Made by a program: the position numbers and the translations under genes. A stretch of 64,000 nucleotides of DNA from Halopseudomonas litoralis. GTDB lineage: Bacteria; Pseudomonadota; Gammaproteobacteria; Pseudomonadales; Pseudomonadaceae. Positions within the stretch are counted from its first letter, which is position 1. Each line of letters starts with the position of its first letter. This document shows, one piece after another, positions 11,151-20,358 of this stretch. The notes under the pieces were generated by a model. It was not told the DNA's origin, searched no databases, and was given only the letters and a program-made list of their open reading frames with translations. The stretch lies in contig NZ_LT629748.1 of assembly GCF_900105005.1 (NCBI RefSeq), positions 1,674,001 to 1,738,000 of the forward strand, written 5' to 3'.

Positions 11151-12746
11151 ATGTCAGCATATCAGAACGATATCAAAGCAGTTGCCGCGCTCAAAGAAAC
11201 CGCCGGTAACGGCTGGAACGCCATCAACCCGGAATCCGTGGCACGCATGCGTGCACAGAACCGCTTCCAGACCGGTCTGGATATCGCCAAGTACACCGCT
11301 GCTATCATGCGCAAGGATATGGCTGAATACGACGCCGATTCGTCTGTTTACACTCAGTCTCTGGGCTGCTGGCACGGTTTCATCGGCCAACAGAAGCTGA
11401 TCTCCATCAAGAAGCACCTGAAAACCACCAACAAACGCTACCTGTACCTGTCCGGCTGGATGGTTGCTGCCCTGCGCTCCGAGTTCGGCCCCCTGCCCGA
11501 CCAGTCCATGCACGAGAAGACCGCCGTTTCCGGCCTGATCGAAGAGCTCTACACCTTCCTGCGCCAGGCTGATGCCCGCGAACTGGATCTGCTGTTCACT
11601 GCTCTGGACGAAGCACGCGCTGCAGGCAACACTGCCAAGGCAGAAGAAATCCAGGCTCAGGTCGACAACTTCGAAACTCACGTTGTGCCGATCATCGCCG
11701 ATATCGATGCCGGTTTCGGTAACGCCGAAGCTACCTACCTGCTGGCCAAGCAGATGATCGAAGCGGGTGCATGCTGCATCCAGATCGAGAACCAGGTTTC
11801 TGATGAGAAGCAGTGCGGTCACCAGGACGGCAAGGTAACAGTTCCGCATTCCGACTTCCTGGCCAAGATCAACGCTGTTCGCTACGCGTTCCTCGAGCTG
11901 GGCGTGGACGACGGTGTTATCGTTGCCCGTACCGACTCCCTGGGCGCTGGCCTGACCAAGCAGATCGCTGTCACCAACGAGCCAGGTGACCTGGGCGACC
12001 TGTATAACGGTTTCCTGGATGGTGATTACATCGAGAATGCCGACGCCATCGAGAACGGTGACGTGGTCATCAAGGCCAACGGCAAGCTGCTCAAGCCCAA
12101 GCGCCTGGCTTCCGGTCTGTTCCAGTTCCGCAAGGACACCGGCATCGACCGCGTTGTGCTGGATTGCATCACTTCCCTGCAACACGGCGCCGACCTGCTG
12201 TGGATCGAAACCGAGAAGCCGCACGTTGGCCAGATCGCCGAGATGGTCAACCGTATCCGCGAAGTGGTTCCGAATGCCAAGCTGGTTTACAACAACAGCC
12301 CGTCCTTCAACTGGACGCTGAACTTCCGTCAGCAGGTATTCGACGCCATGGTTGAAGAAGGCAAGGATGTTTCCGCCTACGACCGTGCCGGCCTGATGAG
12401 CATCGAGTACGACGAGACTGAACTGGCCCAGCTGGCTGACGAGAAGATCCGCACCTTCCAGGCTGATGCAGCCCGTGAAGCCGGTATCTTCCACCACCTG
12501 ATCACCTTGCCGACTTACCACACTGCCGCACTGTCTACCGACAACCTGGCAAAAGGGTACTTCGACAAGGAAGGCATGCTGGCCTACGTGAAAGGTGTTC
12601 AGCGTCAGGAGATCCGTCAGGGTATCGCCTGCGTCAAGCACCAGAACATGGCTGGCTCCGATCTTGGTGATAACCATAAAGAGTACTTCGCTGGCGAAGC
12701 TGCACTGAAAGCTGGCGGTAAAGACAACACCATGAACCAGTTCTGA
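11151..12746 (+). CDS. aceA: isocitrate lyase
   Basis: AceA cleaves isocitrate to glyoxylate and succinate, the first step of the glyoxylate shunt used on acetate and fatty acids. The 531-residue protein is of the longer Pseudomonas type, and its catalytic cysteine is Cys222 in KQCGHQ. Metal- and substrate-binding segments ADIDAGFGN and VYNNSPSFNW are present. The start at 11151 follows AAGGA. An in-frame upstream extension to 10932 exists but lacks family similarity and would include non-coding leader. Regulation is likely through the 28-bp RccR-type palindrome upstream. Confidence 0.97.
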   Translation: MSAYQNDIKAVAALKETAGNGWNAINPESVARMRAQNRFQTGLDIAKYTAAIMRKDMAEYDADSSVYTQSLGCWHGFIGQQKLISIKKHLKTTNKRYLYLSGWMVAALRSEFGPLPDQSMHEKTAVSGLIEELYTFLRQADARELDLLFTALDEARAAGNTAKAEEIQAQVDNFETHVVPIIADIDAGFGNAEATYLLAKQMIEAGACCIQIENQVSDEKQCGHQDGKVTVPHSDFLAKINAVRYAFLELGVDDGVIVARTDSLGAGLTKQIAVTNEPGDLGDLYNGFLDGDYIENADAIENGDVVIKANGKLLKPKRLASGLFQFRKDTGIDRVVLDCITSLQHGADLLWIETEKPHVGQIAEMVNRIREVVPNAKLVYNNSPSFNWTLNFRQQVFDAMVEEGKDVSAYDRAGLMSIEYDETELAQLADEKIRTFQADAAREAGIFHHLITLPTYHTAALSTDNLAKGYFDKEGMLAYVKGVQRQEIRQGIACVKHQNMAGSDLGDNHKEYFAGEAALKAGGKDNTMNQF

Positions 12747-12783
12747 TCGAACTGACTCGCGGGCCTCGGCCCGGGTGTTGATG

Positions 12784-12809
12784 AAAAGGCCACCTCCGGG
12801 TGGCCTTTT
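12784..12809 (+). terminator. intrinsic terminator after aceA
   Basis: AAAAGGCCACC, loop TCCG, then GGTGGCCTTTT: an 11-bp stem with the U tract inside the 3' arm, 38 bases after the aceA stop. Confidence 0.9.
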
Positions 12810-12917
12810 CCGTATAGGTCTTGAGCGGCGAACGGCGAAGTCGCGTACAATGCGCGCTCCATTGCCGGCCATGTTATATCTCGTGGCGGCGCCTCATGCA
12901 GCAGCAGGTTTTAGAGA

Positions 12918-13364
12918 ATGGCACGTTTACATCTGGAATTTCCGGAAGATCAGTTCTACTTCACCACTCAACTGACCGTCCGCATCACCGATATCAACTC
13001 CGGTAAGCATCTGGCCAACGACTCCATGGTGTCGATGATTTCGGAAGCGCGAGCACGCTTCCTGTATCAGTTCGGCATAGAAGAAGTCAGCGTCAATGAT
13101 GTCGGCATCATCGTTACCGACCTGGCCACCACCTATCGCAGAGAAGCCTTCGCCCGCGAAGCATTGACCTTCGAAGTTGGCCTGATGGACTTGAACAGAT
13201 ATGGCGGGGATATCATCTTCCGTATCACCAAGGCGCAGGACGGAGAGTTGGTTGCCTTGGCGAAGTCCGGTTTCGTATTCTATAACTTCCTCGCGGCGCG
13301 GGTGACACTCATGCCTGAAGATTTCCGATTGCGCTTTCCCGGTGTCAATCAGATTGAAGATTGA
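12918..13364 (+). CDS. acyl-CoA thioesterase, 4HBT hot-dog family
   Basis: The 148-residue hot-dog-fold protein has the family pattern DINSGKHLANDSMV near residue 25, where the Asp/Asn/His region forms the active site in 4-hydroxybenzoyl-CoA thioesterase relatives. It is followed by the long central helix SEARARFLYQFG. It probably hydrolyses a short acyl-CoA thioester, but the substrate is unknown. Its end and oprF are convergent and share a bidirectional terminator. Confidence 0.85.
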   Translation: MARLHLEFPEDQFYFTTQLTVRITDINSGKHLANDSMVSMISEARARFLYQFGIEEVSVNDVGIIVTDLATTYRREAFAREALTFEVGLMDLNRYGGDIIFRITKAQDGELVALAKSGFVFYNFLAARVTLMPEDFRLRFPGVNQIED

Positions 13365-13387
13365 TAGCGAGAAGAAACTGAGCGATA

Positions 13388-13417
13388 AAAAAACCCGGTC
13401 AATTGACCGGGTTTTTT
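13388..13417. terminator. bidirectional terminator between thioesterase gene and oprF
   Basis: A13 pairs with T: AAAAAACCCGGTC, loop AATT, GACCGGGTTTTTT. The symmetric A/T tracts let it act on both strands between two convergent genes. Confidence 0.92.
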
Positions 13418-13432
13418 ATTGCCGAAGATCGA

Positions 13433-14398
13433 TTAACGAACTTCAACTTCTGTTTCAACTTCTGCTTCAACACGACGGTTCATGGCGCGGCCGTCATCAG
13501 TGCTGTTGTCAGCGATCGGATTAGATTCACCGTGACCGGCAGCGTTCACGCGGGAGGACTCAACGCCTTCGGCGATCAGTGCTTCGCGAACCGAGTTGGC
13601 GCGGCGCTCGGACAGATCCTTGTTGTACGCATCAGTACCGACGGAGTCAGTATGACCTTCAACGGTAGTGGTTACCGATGGGTAGGTCTTCATGAACTCA
13701 GCCAGGCTCTGGATGTCCTGACGGAACTCTGGACGAATAGTGTCGCGGTCGAAGTCGAACTTGACGTCCAGCTCAACGCGAACAGACTGCATTTCCGGAG
13801 CCGGTTCAGGAGCCGGGGCCGGAGCTGGTGCAGGCTCAGCCTGGGCAACAACCGGAGCAGCGCCACCAAAGTTCAGACCTACGCCAACGCCAGCCTGCCA
13901 TTCAGTGTTGCCATGGTCCAGACCGTACAGCGCATCAACACCTGCCTTGACGAAGAAGTTTTCGTTCAGGTAGTTCTTGATACCGAAACCAGCCACCGCC
14001 ATGGTGGTGCGGTCGTCTTGGCTGGTACCGATCTGCTCCAGCTCCTGATGGGCAAAACCACCGGAAACGTAGGGACGCAGTGCACCTTCGCCGAAGTGGT
14101 AAACGGCTTCAACGTGGGCCAGCTTGCCATCGATGTCTTCGCCATCGTTCGGGCCGCCATCGACTTCCAGGCTCTTATACGTACCCAGGCCGATATTCAA
14201 CAGTACGTCGTCGGTGACGAAATAACCAAGGCTACCACCGACCAGTGTACCGTCGCTCAGGTTGTGGCGGCTATCGGTGAAGTAACGCTTGGCAAAAGCC
14301 TCGACTTCAACCGAACCAGCGCTCTGAGCCATGACCGGCACACCAGAGGCTGCTATAGCAGCACCTACAACGATACCTACTGTGTTTTTCAATTTCAT
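13433..14398 (-). CDS. oprF: major outer-membrane porin OprF (OmpA family)
   Basis: OprF is the major structural porin of pseudomonads, linking the outer membrane to peptidoglycan. The 321-residue precursor has a signal peptide cut after Ala24, an N-terminal eight-stranded barrel to about residue 180, an Ala-Pro hinge (residues 188-202) and an OmpA peptidoglycan-binding domain to the end, with VEGHTDSVGTDAYN. The gene order cmpX-sigX-oprF is that of P. aeruginosa. It contains no cysteine, whereas P. aeruginosa OprF has four. The last residues are an unusual acidic run of EVE repeats. GGGGA precedes the start. Confidence 0.95.
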   Translation of the reverse strand: MKLKNTVGIVVGAAIAASGVPVMAQSAGSVEVEAFAKRYFTDSRHNLSDGTLVGGSLGYFVTDDVLLNIGLGTYKSLEVDGGPNDGEDIDGKLAHVEAVYHFGEGALRPYVSGGFAHQELEQIGTSQDDRTTMAVAGFGIKNYLNENFFVKAGVDALYGLDHGNTEWQAGVGVGLNFGGAAPVVAQAEPAPAPAPAPEPAPEMQSVRVELDVKFDFDRDTIRPEFRQDIQSLAEFMKTYPSVTTTVEGHTDSVGTDAYNKDLSERRANSVREALIAEGVESSRVNAAGHGESNPIADNSTDDGRAMNRRVEAEVETEVEVR

Positions 14399-14453
14399 TT
14401 TGAATCCCCGTTAAATCCATTCGGACGTTTGGTTTTGCGCAAAACTCGGAAGG

Positions 14454-14459
14454 AGTATA
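14454..14459 (-). promoter_or_regulatory. oprF: extended -10 of a predicted oprF promoter
   Basis: On the complementary strand TGCTATACT carries an extended -10 (TG, one base, TATACT), about 55 bases upstream of the oprF ATG. A TTGCGA lies 15 bases further upstream. It would give oprF a constitutive promoter in addition to any SigX promoter, which I could not recognise. Confidence 0.5.
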
Positions 14460-14492
14460 GCAGAGACTGGAGCATCGCAAGAAAATCCTGAA

Positions 14493-15074
14493 CTAAAAGG
14501 GGTTGTTTATATGCCTTTTCAGCTTTTCCAGTGCACGCTTGTATCGCATCTTCGTAGCACTCAAGCCCATGTTCATGATGTCGGATATTTCCTGAAACTC
14601 CAGCTCGGCCACGAAGCGTAATACCAGAATCTCCCGATCCACCTGATTTACATGCACGAGCCAATGGTCAAGGCCCTTACTGTCTACAGCTGGACTTTCA
14701 GGTTCCTGGGCTTCCTCTTGGCCATCCAGGCTCAGCGCATCGTACAACCGTCGTTTCCGCTTCTCTTTTCGATACTGAGTGATGCACTCATTGTAAGTAA
14801 TACTATATAGCCATGTCTTGAACTTGGCCTTACCCTCAAAGTGCTTGAGCCCGTTCAGCACCTTCAGCATTACCTCCTGACATACATCATCAGCATCCCT
14901 TTCGTTGCCAAGATATCGAGCACATACATTGAAGAGTGTGCGTTGATATCTTCGCATCAGCTCCTCATAGGCAACGGTAGTGTGAAAAAGTTCACGATTG
15001 GCGCGCGATACCAGCTCTTCATCCGTCATCTCGGATAATTGGCTGCGGCTGCGTGATGCTGAAGTCTCAGTCAA
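14493..15074 (-). CDS. sigX: ECF RNA polymerase sigma factor SigX
   Basis: SigX is an extracytoplasmic-function sigma factor controlling envelope fluidity, fatty-acid synthesis and oprF in P. aeruginosa. The 193-residue protein shows sigma region 2 (LFNVCARYLGNERDADDVCQ, then FKTWLYSITYNEC) and region 4 (VDREILVLRFVAELEFQEIS followed by the helix-turn-helix). No anti-sigma gene lies next to it, which matches SigX elsewhere. It sits 37 bases after cmpX and 94 before oprF, all on one strand. Confidence 0.95.
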   Translation of the reverse strand: MTETSASRSRSQLSEMTDEELVSRANRELFHTTVAYEELMRRYQRTLFNVCARYLGNERDADDVCQEVMLKVLNGLKHFEGKAKFKTWLYSITYNECITQYRKEKRKRRLYDALSLDGQEEAQEPESPAVDSKGLDHWLVHVNQVDREILVLRFVAELEFQEISDIMNMGLSATKMRYKRALEKLKRHINNPF

Positions 15075-15111
15075 AACGGGTTATCACTCAGTTGGCTGGG
15101 CCGTGCCGCAA

Positions 15112-15933
15112 TCAGCGCGACACCGGTTTATCGATCAGAGTACGGTTGGCTACGGAAATAAGCCGCCCCTCATCATCCATGAGTGTGGTTTTAACGGTGC
15201 CGATTTCCTCAATCACACCCTCAGCATCCTCGACCCGGATTCTGTCACCCACTTCATACAGTTCGCGCAGATAGACACCGGCAATGATCTGACTGACGGT
15301 TTCCCGGCTGCCCAACCCCATGGCCAATGCCGCGGCTGCGCCGAAGGACACCAGCACGATGGCAATGACGGTGTTGAGCAACTGCGTCTCGATCTGTAAC
15401 TGTCCGATGGCCAGCGACACCGTGATAATGACCAGCAGGCCCTGCACCAGCCGGCTTATGCCGCCGGCGTAATCAGCGCCGATACTTTCGACGGTACCAC
15501 GTACCACACCAGCGACCAGGTGTGACAGCAGCAGCCCGGCCAGCAGGATGAGCGCAGCACCGAACACCTTGGGCAAGTAAAGAGTAAAGGCATCCAGCGT
15601 CGATGATACCCGCGCCAGGCCAAGGGTCTCGGCGGCGGACACCACAAAGGTGAGAATGATGAACCAGTAGACGATCTTGCCGATGACTGCCGAGACCGGT
15701 GAGGCGATGCCGATCCGTCCGAGCATCTTGGTCACCCCCGCTCCGGCCATCAGCCGATCAAGCCCGAGCTTGGCCAATCCCTTACTCAGAACCGCATCGA
15801 TAATTCGGGCGATGACAAAGCCGAGCAAGACAATGATCAGTGCCGTTATCAGGTCGGGTATGAAGGAGGCTACTTTGGTCCACAAAGCAGTCATCGCAGC
15901 CACAAAACTCTGGCTCCAGGTTTCTTGTTCCAT
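15112..15933 (-). CDS. cmpX: mechanosensitive ion channel family protein CmpX
   Basis: CmpX is a small inner-membrane MscS-related protein that influences SigX activity in Pseudomonas. The 273-residue protein has hydrophobic helices near residues 25-48, 85-105, 122-147 and 165-190. A glycine/alanine-rich pore-like helix follows (GAAAALAMGLGSRETVSQI), then the short MscS beta domain with VGDRIRVEDAEGVIEEIG. It lies between crfX and sigX as in P. aeruginosa. The channel activity itself is inferred from family. Confidence 0.93.
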   Translation of the reverse strand: MEQETWSQSFVAAMTALWTKVASFIPDLITALIIVLLGFVIARIIDAVLSKGLAKLGLDRLMAGAGVTKMLGRIGIASPVSAVIGKIVYWFIILTFVVSAAETLGLARVSSTLDAFTLYLPKVFGAALILLAGLLLSHLVAGVVRGTVESIGADYAGGISRLVQGLLVIITVSLAIGQLQIETQLLNTVIAIVLVSFGAAAALAMGLGSRETVSQIIAGVYLRELYEVGDRIRVEDAEGVIEEIGTVKTTLMDDEGRLISVANRTLIDKPVSR

Positions 15934-15948
15934 GGGATAGGCTCGCTA

Positions 15949-16200
15949 TTAATTCAGATCAGTGGAAGAAGGACCGCGCTGCTCGCGGCGCATGGTGCGG
16001 GCTTGTCGCAGCCCCCGTGCACCGCCCTCGCCGATGACCCAGCCCCAACGTGCGAACAGACTGAGCAGATCAAACAAACCGGTGCGCACATGTGCTCGAT
16101 GCAGGACACGCTCCAACCGCTTGTCGTCCTCACCGGATGGCTGCCCGGCAGCATCCTTTTGCATCAGGCTGCGCAGATGTTGCTCAAAGGGATCGTCCAT
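15949..16200 (-). CDS. crfX: CrfX, small conserved protein upstream of cmpX
   Basis: This 83-residue protein begins MDDPFEQHLRSLMQK and contains a central LFDLLSLFARWGWVIGEG segment that is only moderately hydrophobic, with a basic C-terminus. It corresponds by position and size to CrfX of the crfX-cmpX-sigX-oprF cluster; its function is unknown. GGAG precedes the chosen ATG at 16200. The open frame continues upstream to 16344 but passes through the rraA terminator, so the longer version is rejected. It is 15 bases from cmpX and probably in one operon with it. Confidence 0.82.
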   Translation of the reverse strand: MDDPFEQHLRSLMQKDAAGQPSGEDDKRLERVLHRAHVRTGLFDLLSLFARWGWVIGEGGARGLRQARTMRREQRGPSSTDLN

Positions 16201-16230
16201 GGCTATCTCCGAATCAGTGAATACAGACGC

Positions 16231-16262
16231 ACATCGGCCGGGTGATGCCACCCGGCCGATGT
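16231..16262. terminator. hairpin after rraA
   Basis: A perfect 14-bp stem (ACATCGGCCGGGTG and complement) with a 4-base loop separates the rraA stop from crfX. It lacks a strong U tract, so it may be a partial terminator or a 3'-end stabiliser. Confidence 0.6.
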
Positions 16263-16288
16263 ATTCATTGAAACACCCGGAGTAGAAC

Positions 16289-16774
16289 TTACTCGGGCAT
16301 CTGCAATGCAACGGGCGAAACGATAATACCGTTATTGTCGGCATATACGTATTCGCCCGGGCGGAAGGTCACACCAGCGAACGTGACTGCAACATTACGA
16401 TCACCAATACCGCGCTTGTCGGTTTTCATTGGGTGACTGGCCAATGCCTGAATTCCCAATGCAGTCTGAATCAGCACGTCGACATCACGCACACAGCCGT
16501 AGATGATGATGCCTTCCCAACCATTGCGTGCGGCCTTTTCCGCCAGCATGTCACCGAGCAGAGCGCGGCGCAGGGAACCACCGCCATCAACCACCATGAC
16601 CTTGCCGGTGCCATCTTCGTCAACCAGCTCTTTGACTACCGAGTTGTCTTCGAAACATTTTACCGTGACGATCTCGCCACCAAATGAATCATGGCCACCG
16701 AAGTTGCCGAACATGGGCTCGACAACGTCGACGTCGGGATAGGCATCACACAGATCCGGCGTTACATAGTGCAT
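16289..16774 (-). CDS. rraA: RraA family protein (regulator of RNase E activity / putative hydroxymethylglutarate aldolase fold)
   Basis: This 161-residue RraA-family protein begins [20 protein letters not shown]. RraA inhibits RNase E in E. coli; close relatives in pseudomonads are often annotated as oxaloacetate decarboxylase or HMG aldolase. The glycine-rich [21 protein letters not shown] and the YGCVRDVD region with the conserved Arg-Asp are visible. AGGAGC precedes the ATG; a longer open frame extends into ppsA and is rejected. It starts 20 bases after ppsA, so the two are probably co-transcribed. In P. aeruginosa another gene lies between them. Confidence 0.9.
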   Translation of the reverse strand: MHYVTPDLCDAYPDVDVVEPMFGNFGGHDSFGGEIVTVKCFEDNSVVKELVDEDGTGKVMVVDGGGSLRRALLGDMLAEKAARNGWEGIIIYGCVRDVDVLIQTALGIQALASHPMKTDKRGIGDRNVAVTFAGVTFRPGEYVYADNNGIIVSPVALQMPE

Positions 16775-16794
16775 GATTTCTGCTCCTGTACTGA

Positions 16795-19164
16795 TCAGCT
16801 GTTGTTTTCCGCAAGGAAGAACCAGGTATCCATCACCGAGTCGGGGTTGAGCGATACGCTCTCGATGCCCTGCTCCATCAACCAGCGCGCCAGGTCCGGA
16901 TGGTCCGATGGACCCTGACCACAAATACCAATGTACTTGTCAGCCTTGCGGCAGGCGGCGATGGCATTGGCCAGCAACTTCTTGACCGCTGGATTACGTT
17001 CGTCGAACAGGTGAGCGATGATGCCGGAGTCCCGATCCAGCCCCAGTGTCAGCTGGGTCAGGTCATTGGAGCCGATGGAGAAACCATCGAAATGCTCCAG
17101 GAACTCATCAGCCAACAGCGCGTTGGCCGGCAGCTCGCACATCATGATCAGGCGCAGGCCATTCTCGCCGCGCTTGAGACCGTTCTCGGCCAGCAGCTCG
17201 ACCACCTGCTGGGCTTCACCGACGGTGCGCACGAAGGGCACCATGATTTCGACGTTGGTCAGCCCCATCTCATCGCGCACCCGCTTCATCGCGCGGCATT
17301 CGAGTTCGAAGCAATCACGGAATGCTTCGCTGATGTAACGCGAAGCGCCGCGGAAGCCGAGCATGGGGTTTTCTTCTTCAGGCTCGTACAGACGTCCGCC
17401 GATCAGGTTGGCGTATTCATTCGACTTGAAATCGGACAGGCGCACGATGACTTTCTTCGGCCAGAAGGCTGCAGCCAGGGTGCTGACGCCTTCTACCAGC
17501 TTATCGACATAGAAGCCGACCGGGTCGCTGTAGCCGGCGATGCGCTTTTCCACGCTGTCCTTGACTTCTGCAGGCAGGCTGTCGAAGTTCAGCAGTGCCT
17601 TGGGATGCACACCAATCATGCGATTGATGATGAATTCCAGGCGCGCCAGGCCAACACCTTCATTGGGCAGGTTGGCGAAGTCGAAGGCGCGATCCGGGTT
17701 GCCGACGTTCATCATGATCTTGAACGGCAGCGGCGGCATGGCGTCGACGCTGTTGGTGCGAATATCAAAGGACAGACGGCCGGCGTAGATCATGCCAGCG
17801 TCACCTTCGGCGCAGGAAACCGTTACTTCCTGGCCGTCGCTCAGCTCGCTGGTGGCATTGCCGCAACCCACCACCGCAGGAATACCCAGTTCGCGTGCAA
17901 TGATCGCCGCATGACAGGTACGACCACCGCGGTTGGTGACGATGGCGCTGGCGCGCTTCATTACCGGCTCCCAATCAGGGTCGGTCATGTCGGAAACCAG
18001 TACGTCGCCCGGCTGGACCTTGTCCATCTCGGATGCGTCGCGAATAATCTTGACTGGACCTGCGCCGATACGCTGACCGATTGCGCGGCCTTCAACCAGC
18101 ACGGTGCCTTTTTCTTTCAGCAGGTAACGCTCCATGACGTTGACGTTGCTGCGGCTCTTCACGGTTTCAGGGCGCGCCTGAACAATGTACAGCTGCTGGT
18201 CGTCACCGTCCTTGGCCCACTCGATATCCATCGGGCAGCCATAGTGTTTCTCGATGATCACCGCCTGACGGGCCAGATTGACCACTTCTTCATCAGACAG
18301 GCAGAAACGCGCCCGTTCGGCAGCGTCCACGTCCACGGTCTTGATCGAACGACCGGCGGAAGCTTCCTCGCCGTAGATCATCTTCAGCGCCTTGCTGCCC
18401 AGGTTACGGCGCAGAATCGATGGGCGACCCGCTTCCAGAGTGGGCTTGTGCACATAGAACTCGTCAGGGTTGACCGCACCCTGCACAACGGTTTCACCCA
18501 AACCGTAGGCACCGGTGATGAATACCACATCACGGAAACCGGATTCGGTATCCAGCGTGAACATCACACCAGCGGTGCCGGTCTCGGAGCGCACCATGCG
18601 CTGTACACCGACCGACAGAGCAACCAGCTTGTGATCAAAACCCTGGTGAACGCGGTAGGAAATGGCGCGGTCATTGAACAGCGAAGCGAATACTTCCTTG
18701 GCCGCGCGGATGACGTTATCCACGCCACGGATATTCAGGAAGGTTTCCTGCTGACCGGCAAAAGAGGCATCGGGCAGATCTTCGGCGGTAGCGGAAGAAC
18801 GTACGGCTACCGCCAGGTTTTCGTTGCCGGCTGAAAGCTCGGCAAAGGCGCCACGAATGGCTTGATCCAGAGCCGCAGGGAACTCGGCGTCCATGATCCA
18901 TTCACGTATCTGCGCACCGGTGCGAGCCAGGGCGTTCACATCGTCCACGTCAAGCGTGTCCAGTGCGGCATTGATACGGTCATTGAGACCACTTTGTTCG
19001 AGAAAGTCGCGGTAGGCATCAGCAGTAGTAGCAAAGCCACCCGGTACGGATACACCGGCACCGGCCAGATTGCTGATCATTTCACCGAGCGAGGCATTCT
19101 TGCCGCCAACGCGCTCAACATCTCCAACACCCAGTTGCTCAAAGGACACTACGTACTCTAGCAA
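16795..19164 (-). CDS. ppsA: phosphoenolpyruvate synthase
   Basis: PpsA makes PEP from pyruvate and ATP for gluconeogenesis. The 789-residue protein has an N-terminal ATP-binding domain, a swivelling phosphohistidine domain with [14 protein letters not shown] (His near residue 420), and a C-terminal PEP-binding barrel with [11 protein letters not shown] and [12 protein letters not shown] chose a TTG start at 19164, because it follows GGAGAG at proper spacing and the protein then begins [11 protein letters not shown] after the initiator, as in Pseudomonas. An upstream TTG at 19185 is unlikely. The gene is divergent from its own regulator, ppsR. Confidence 0.96.
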   Translation of the reverse strand: MLEYVVSFEQLGVGDVERVGGKNASLGEMISNLAGAGVSVPGGFATTADAYRDFLEQSGLNDRINAALDTLDVDDVNALARTGAQIREWIMDAEFPAALDQAIRGAFAELSAGNENLAVAVRSSATAEDLPDASFAGQQETFLNIRGVDNVIRAAKEVFASLFNDRAISYRVHQGFDHKLVALSVGVQRMVRSETGTAGVMFTLDTESGFRDVVFITGAYGLGETVVQGAVNPDEFYVHKPTLEAGRPSILRRNLGSKALKMIYGEEASAGRSIKTVDVDAAERARFCLSDEEVVNLARQAVIIEKHYGCPMDIEWAKDGDDQQLYIVQARPETVKSRSNVNVMERYLLKEKGTVLVEGRAIGQRIGAGPVKIIRDASEMDKVQPGDVLVSDMTDPDWEPVMKRASAIVTNRGGRTCHAAIIARELGIPAVVGCGNATSELSDGQEVTVSCAEGDAGMIYAGRLSFDIRTNSVDAMPPLPFKIMMNVGNPDRAFDFANLPNEGVGLARLEFIINRMIGVHPKALLNFDSLPAEVKDSVEKRIAGYSDPVGFYVDKLVEGVSTLAAAFWPKKVIVRLSDFKSNEYANLIGGRLYEPEEENPMLGFRGASRYISEAFRDCFELECRAMKRVRDEMGLTNVEIMVPFVRTVGEAQQVVELLAENGLKRGENGLRLIMMCELPANALLADEFLEHFDGFSIGSNDLTQLTLGLDRDSGIIAHLFDERNPAVKKLLANAIAACRKADKYIGICGQGPSDHPDLARWLMEQGIESVSLNPDSVMDTWFFLAENNS

Positions 19165-19319
19165 GGTGATCTCTCCGTCAATCAATGAATAGGTTAGCAG
19201 CGCGGGCTTTGCCGTCTGGTCTGCAAGTCACAAATACGCCACAATGCCACTTTGACGCTCAATTCTGGGGGCTCAGGACCGCTGTCCCCGGTAAATTCCG
19301 ATATCTTAAGGCTTCGCGC

Positions 19320-20138
19320 ATGAAACGCACTGCTTTTTTCATTTCCGATGGTACAGGCATCACTGCCGAGACGCTTGGCCAGAGTCTGCTCTCGCAATTC
19401 GAAAATATCCAATTCAGCAAACTGCTGCGGCCTTACGTGGATACCGTGGAAAAAGCGCGGGACATGGTACAACAAATCGATGCTGCTGCCGAGACGGATG
19501 GTCATCCGCCGATCATTTTTGAAACCGTGGTCAACCGGGACATCCATCAGGAGCTGGCCCGATCCAAAGGCTACATGATCGACATCTTCTCCACCTTTCT
19601 CGCGCCACTGGAGCAGGAATTGGGCGCCGGGTCATCCTATTCGGTAGGCAAATCCCATTCAATTCAGCATAACAGCAACTATCAGGACCGCATCGACTCC
19701 GTGCATTTTGCCATGGATAACGATGACGGCGCCCGCACCCATCACTATAAGGAAGCGGACATCATTCTGGTCGGCGTCTCCCGCTGCGGCAAAACGCCCT
19801 CCTGCCTCTATATGGCGCTGCAATATGGAATACGCGCTGCGAACTACCCGCTGACCGATGACGACATGGAAAGCCTGCAGCTGCCCGCCGCGCTGAAGCC
19901 CTACAAGCAAAAGCTGTTTGGTCTGACCATTGATGCCGATAGACTGGCCAGCATCCGCAACGAACGCCGCCCCAACAGTCGCTATGCCAGCTTCGCCCAG
20001 TGCGAGTTCGAGATTCGCGAAGTCGAAAACCTGTTCCGCCGGGAAAACATCCCACACATCAACTCGACGCATTTCTCGGTCGAGGAGATCTCCGCCAAAA
20101 TCCTGGTACACATGGGCATCGAACGCCGCCTGAAATAA
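19320..20138 (+). CDS. ppsR: PEP synthase regulatory protein (bifunctional kinase/pyrophosphorylase)
   Basis: This DUF299 protein inactivates PEP synthase by ADP-dependent threonine phosphorylation and reactivates it by Pi-dependent dephosphorylation. The 272-residue sequence starts [17 protein letters not shown] and contains the P-loop [10 protein letters not shown] near residue 155. Divergent pairing with ppsA is the standard arrangement and settles the identity. An upstream in-frame start at 19185 would add a tail running toward ppsA and is not supported. Both genes probably use promoters in the 155-base gap. Confidence 0.94.
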   Translation: MKRTAFFISDGTGITAETLGQSLLSQFENIQFSKLLRPYVDTVEKARDMVQQIDAAAETDGHPPIIFETVVNRDIHQELARSKGYMIDIFSTFLAPLEQELGAGSSYSVGKSHSIQHNSNYQDRIDSVHFAMDNDDGARTHHYKEADIILVGVSRCGKTPSCLYMALQYGIRAANYPLTDDDMESLQLPAALKPYKQKLFGLTIDADRLASIRNERRPNSRYASFAQCEFEIREVENLFRRENIPHINSTHFSVEEISAKILVHMGIERRLK

Positions 20139-20289
20139 CCCGCTACTGCTTTCTCTCTCCCCCGGGGAGCCGGCGGAGCTGGGCGTGCCCAGACAGCGTC
20201 GCTCCCCTTATCCTTCGGTATCTCTCCTTTCGAAACATTTACATTTGCCGGTTGAAATTTACAAATTGAGATGTAATATTGCCAGCGTC

Positions 20290-20304
20290 TGATAATCATT
20301 ATCA
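20290..20304. promoter_or_regulatory. Fur box upstream of the first TonB-dependent receptor
   Basis: TGATAAT-C-ATTATCA is a perfect 15-base palindrome matching the core of the Fur consensus, 55 bases upstream of the receptor ATG. It predicts iron-repressed expression. Confidence 0.85.
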
Positions 20305-20358
20305 ATCTTGTTGGTAGACATACTCTATTGTCTCTCATCCATCCGAAAGGAGTTTCTG

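Noticed and set aside
11154-12872. Long antisense open frame over aceA
   Set aside because: Shadow of aceA, which has full-length family similarity and a ribosome-binding site.
16900-18834. Long antisense open frame over ppsA
   Set aside because: Shadow caused by high third-position GC; no initiation signal or family features.
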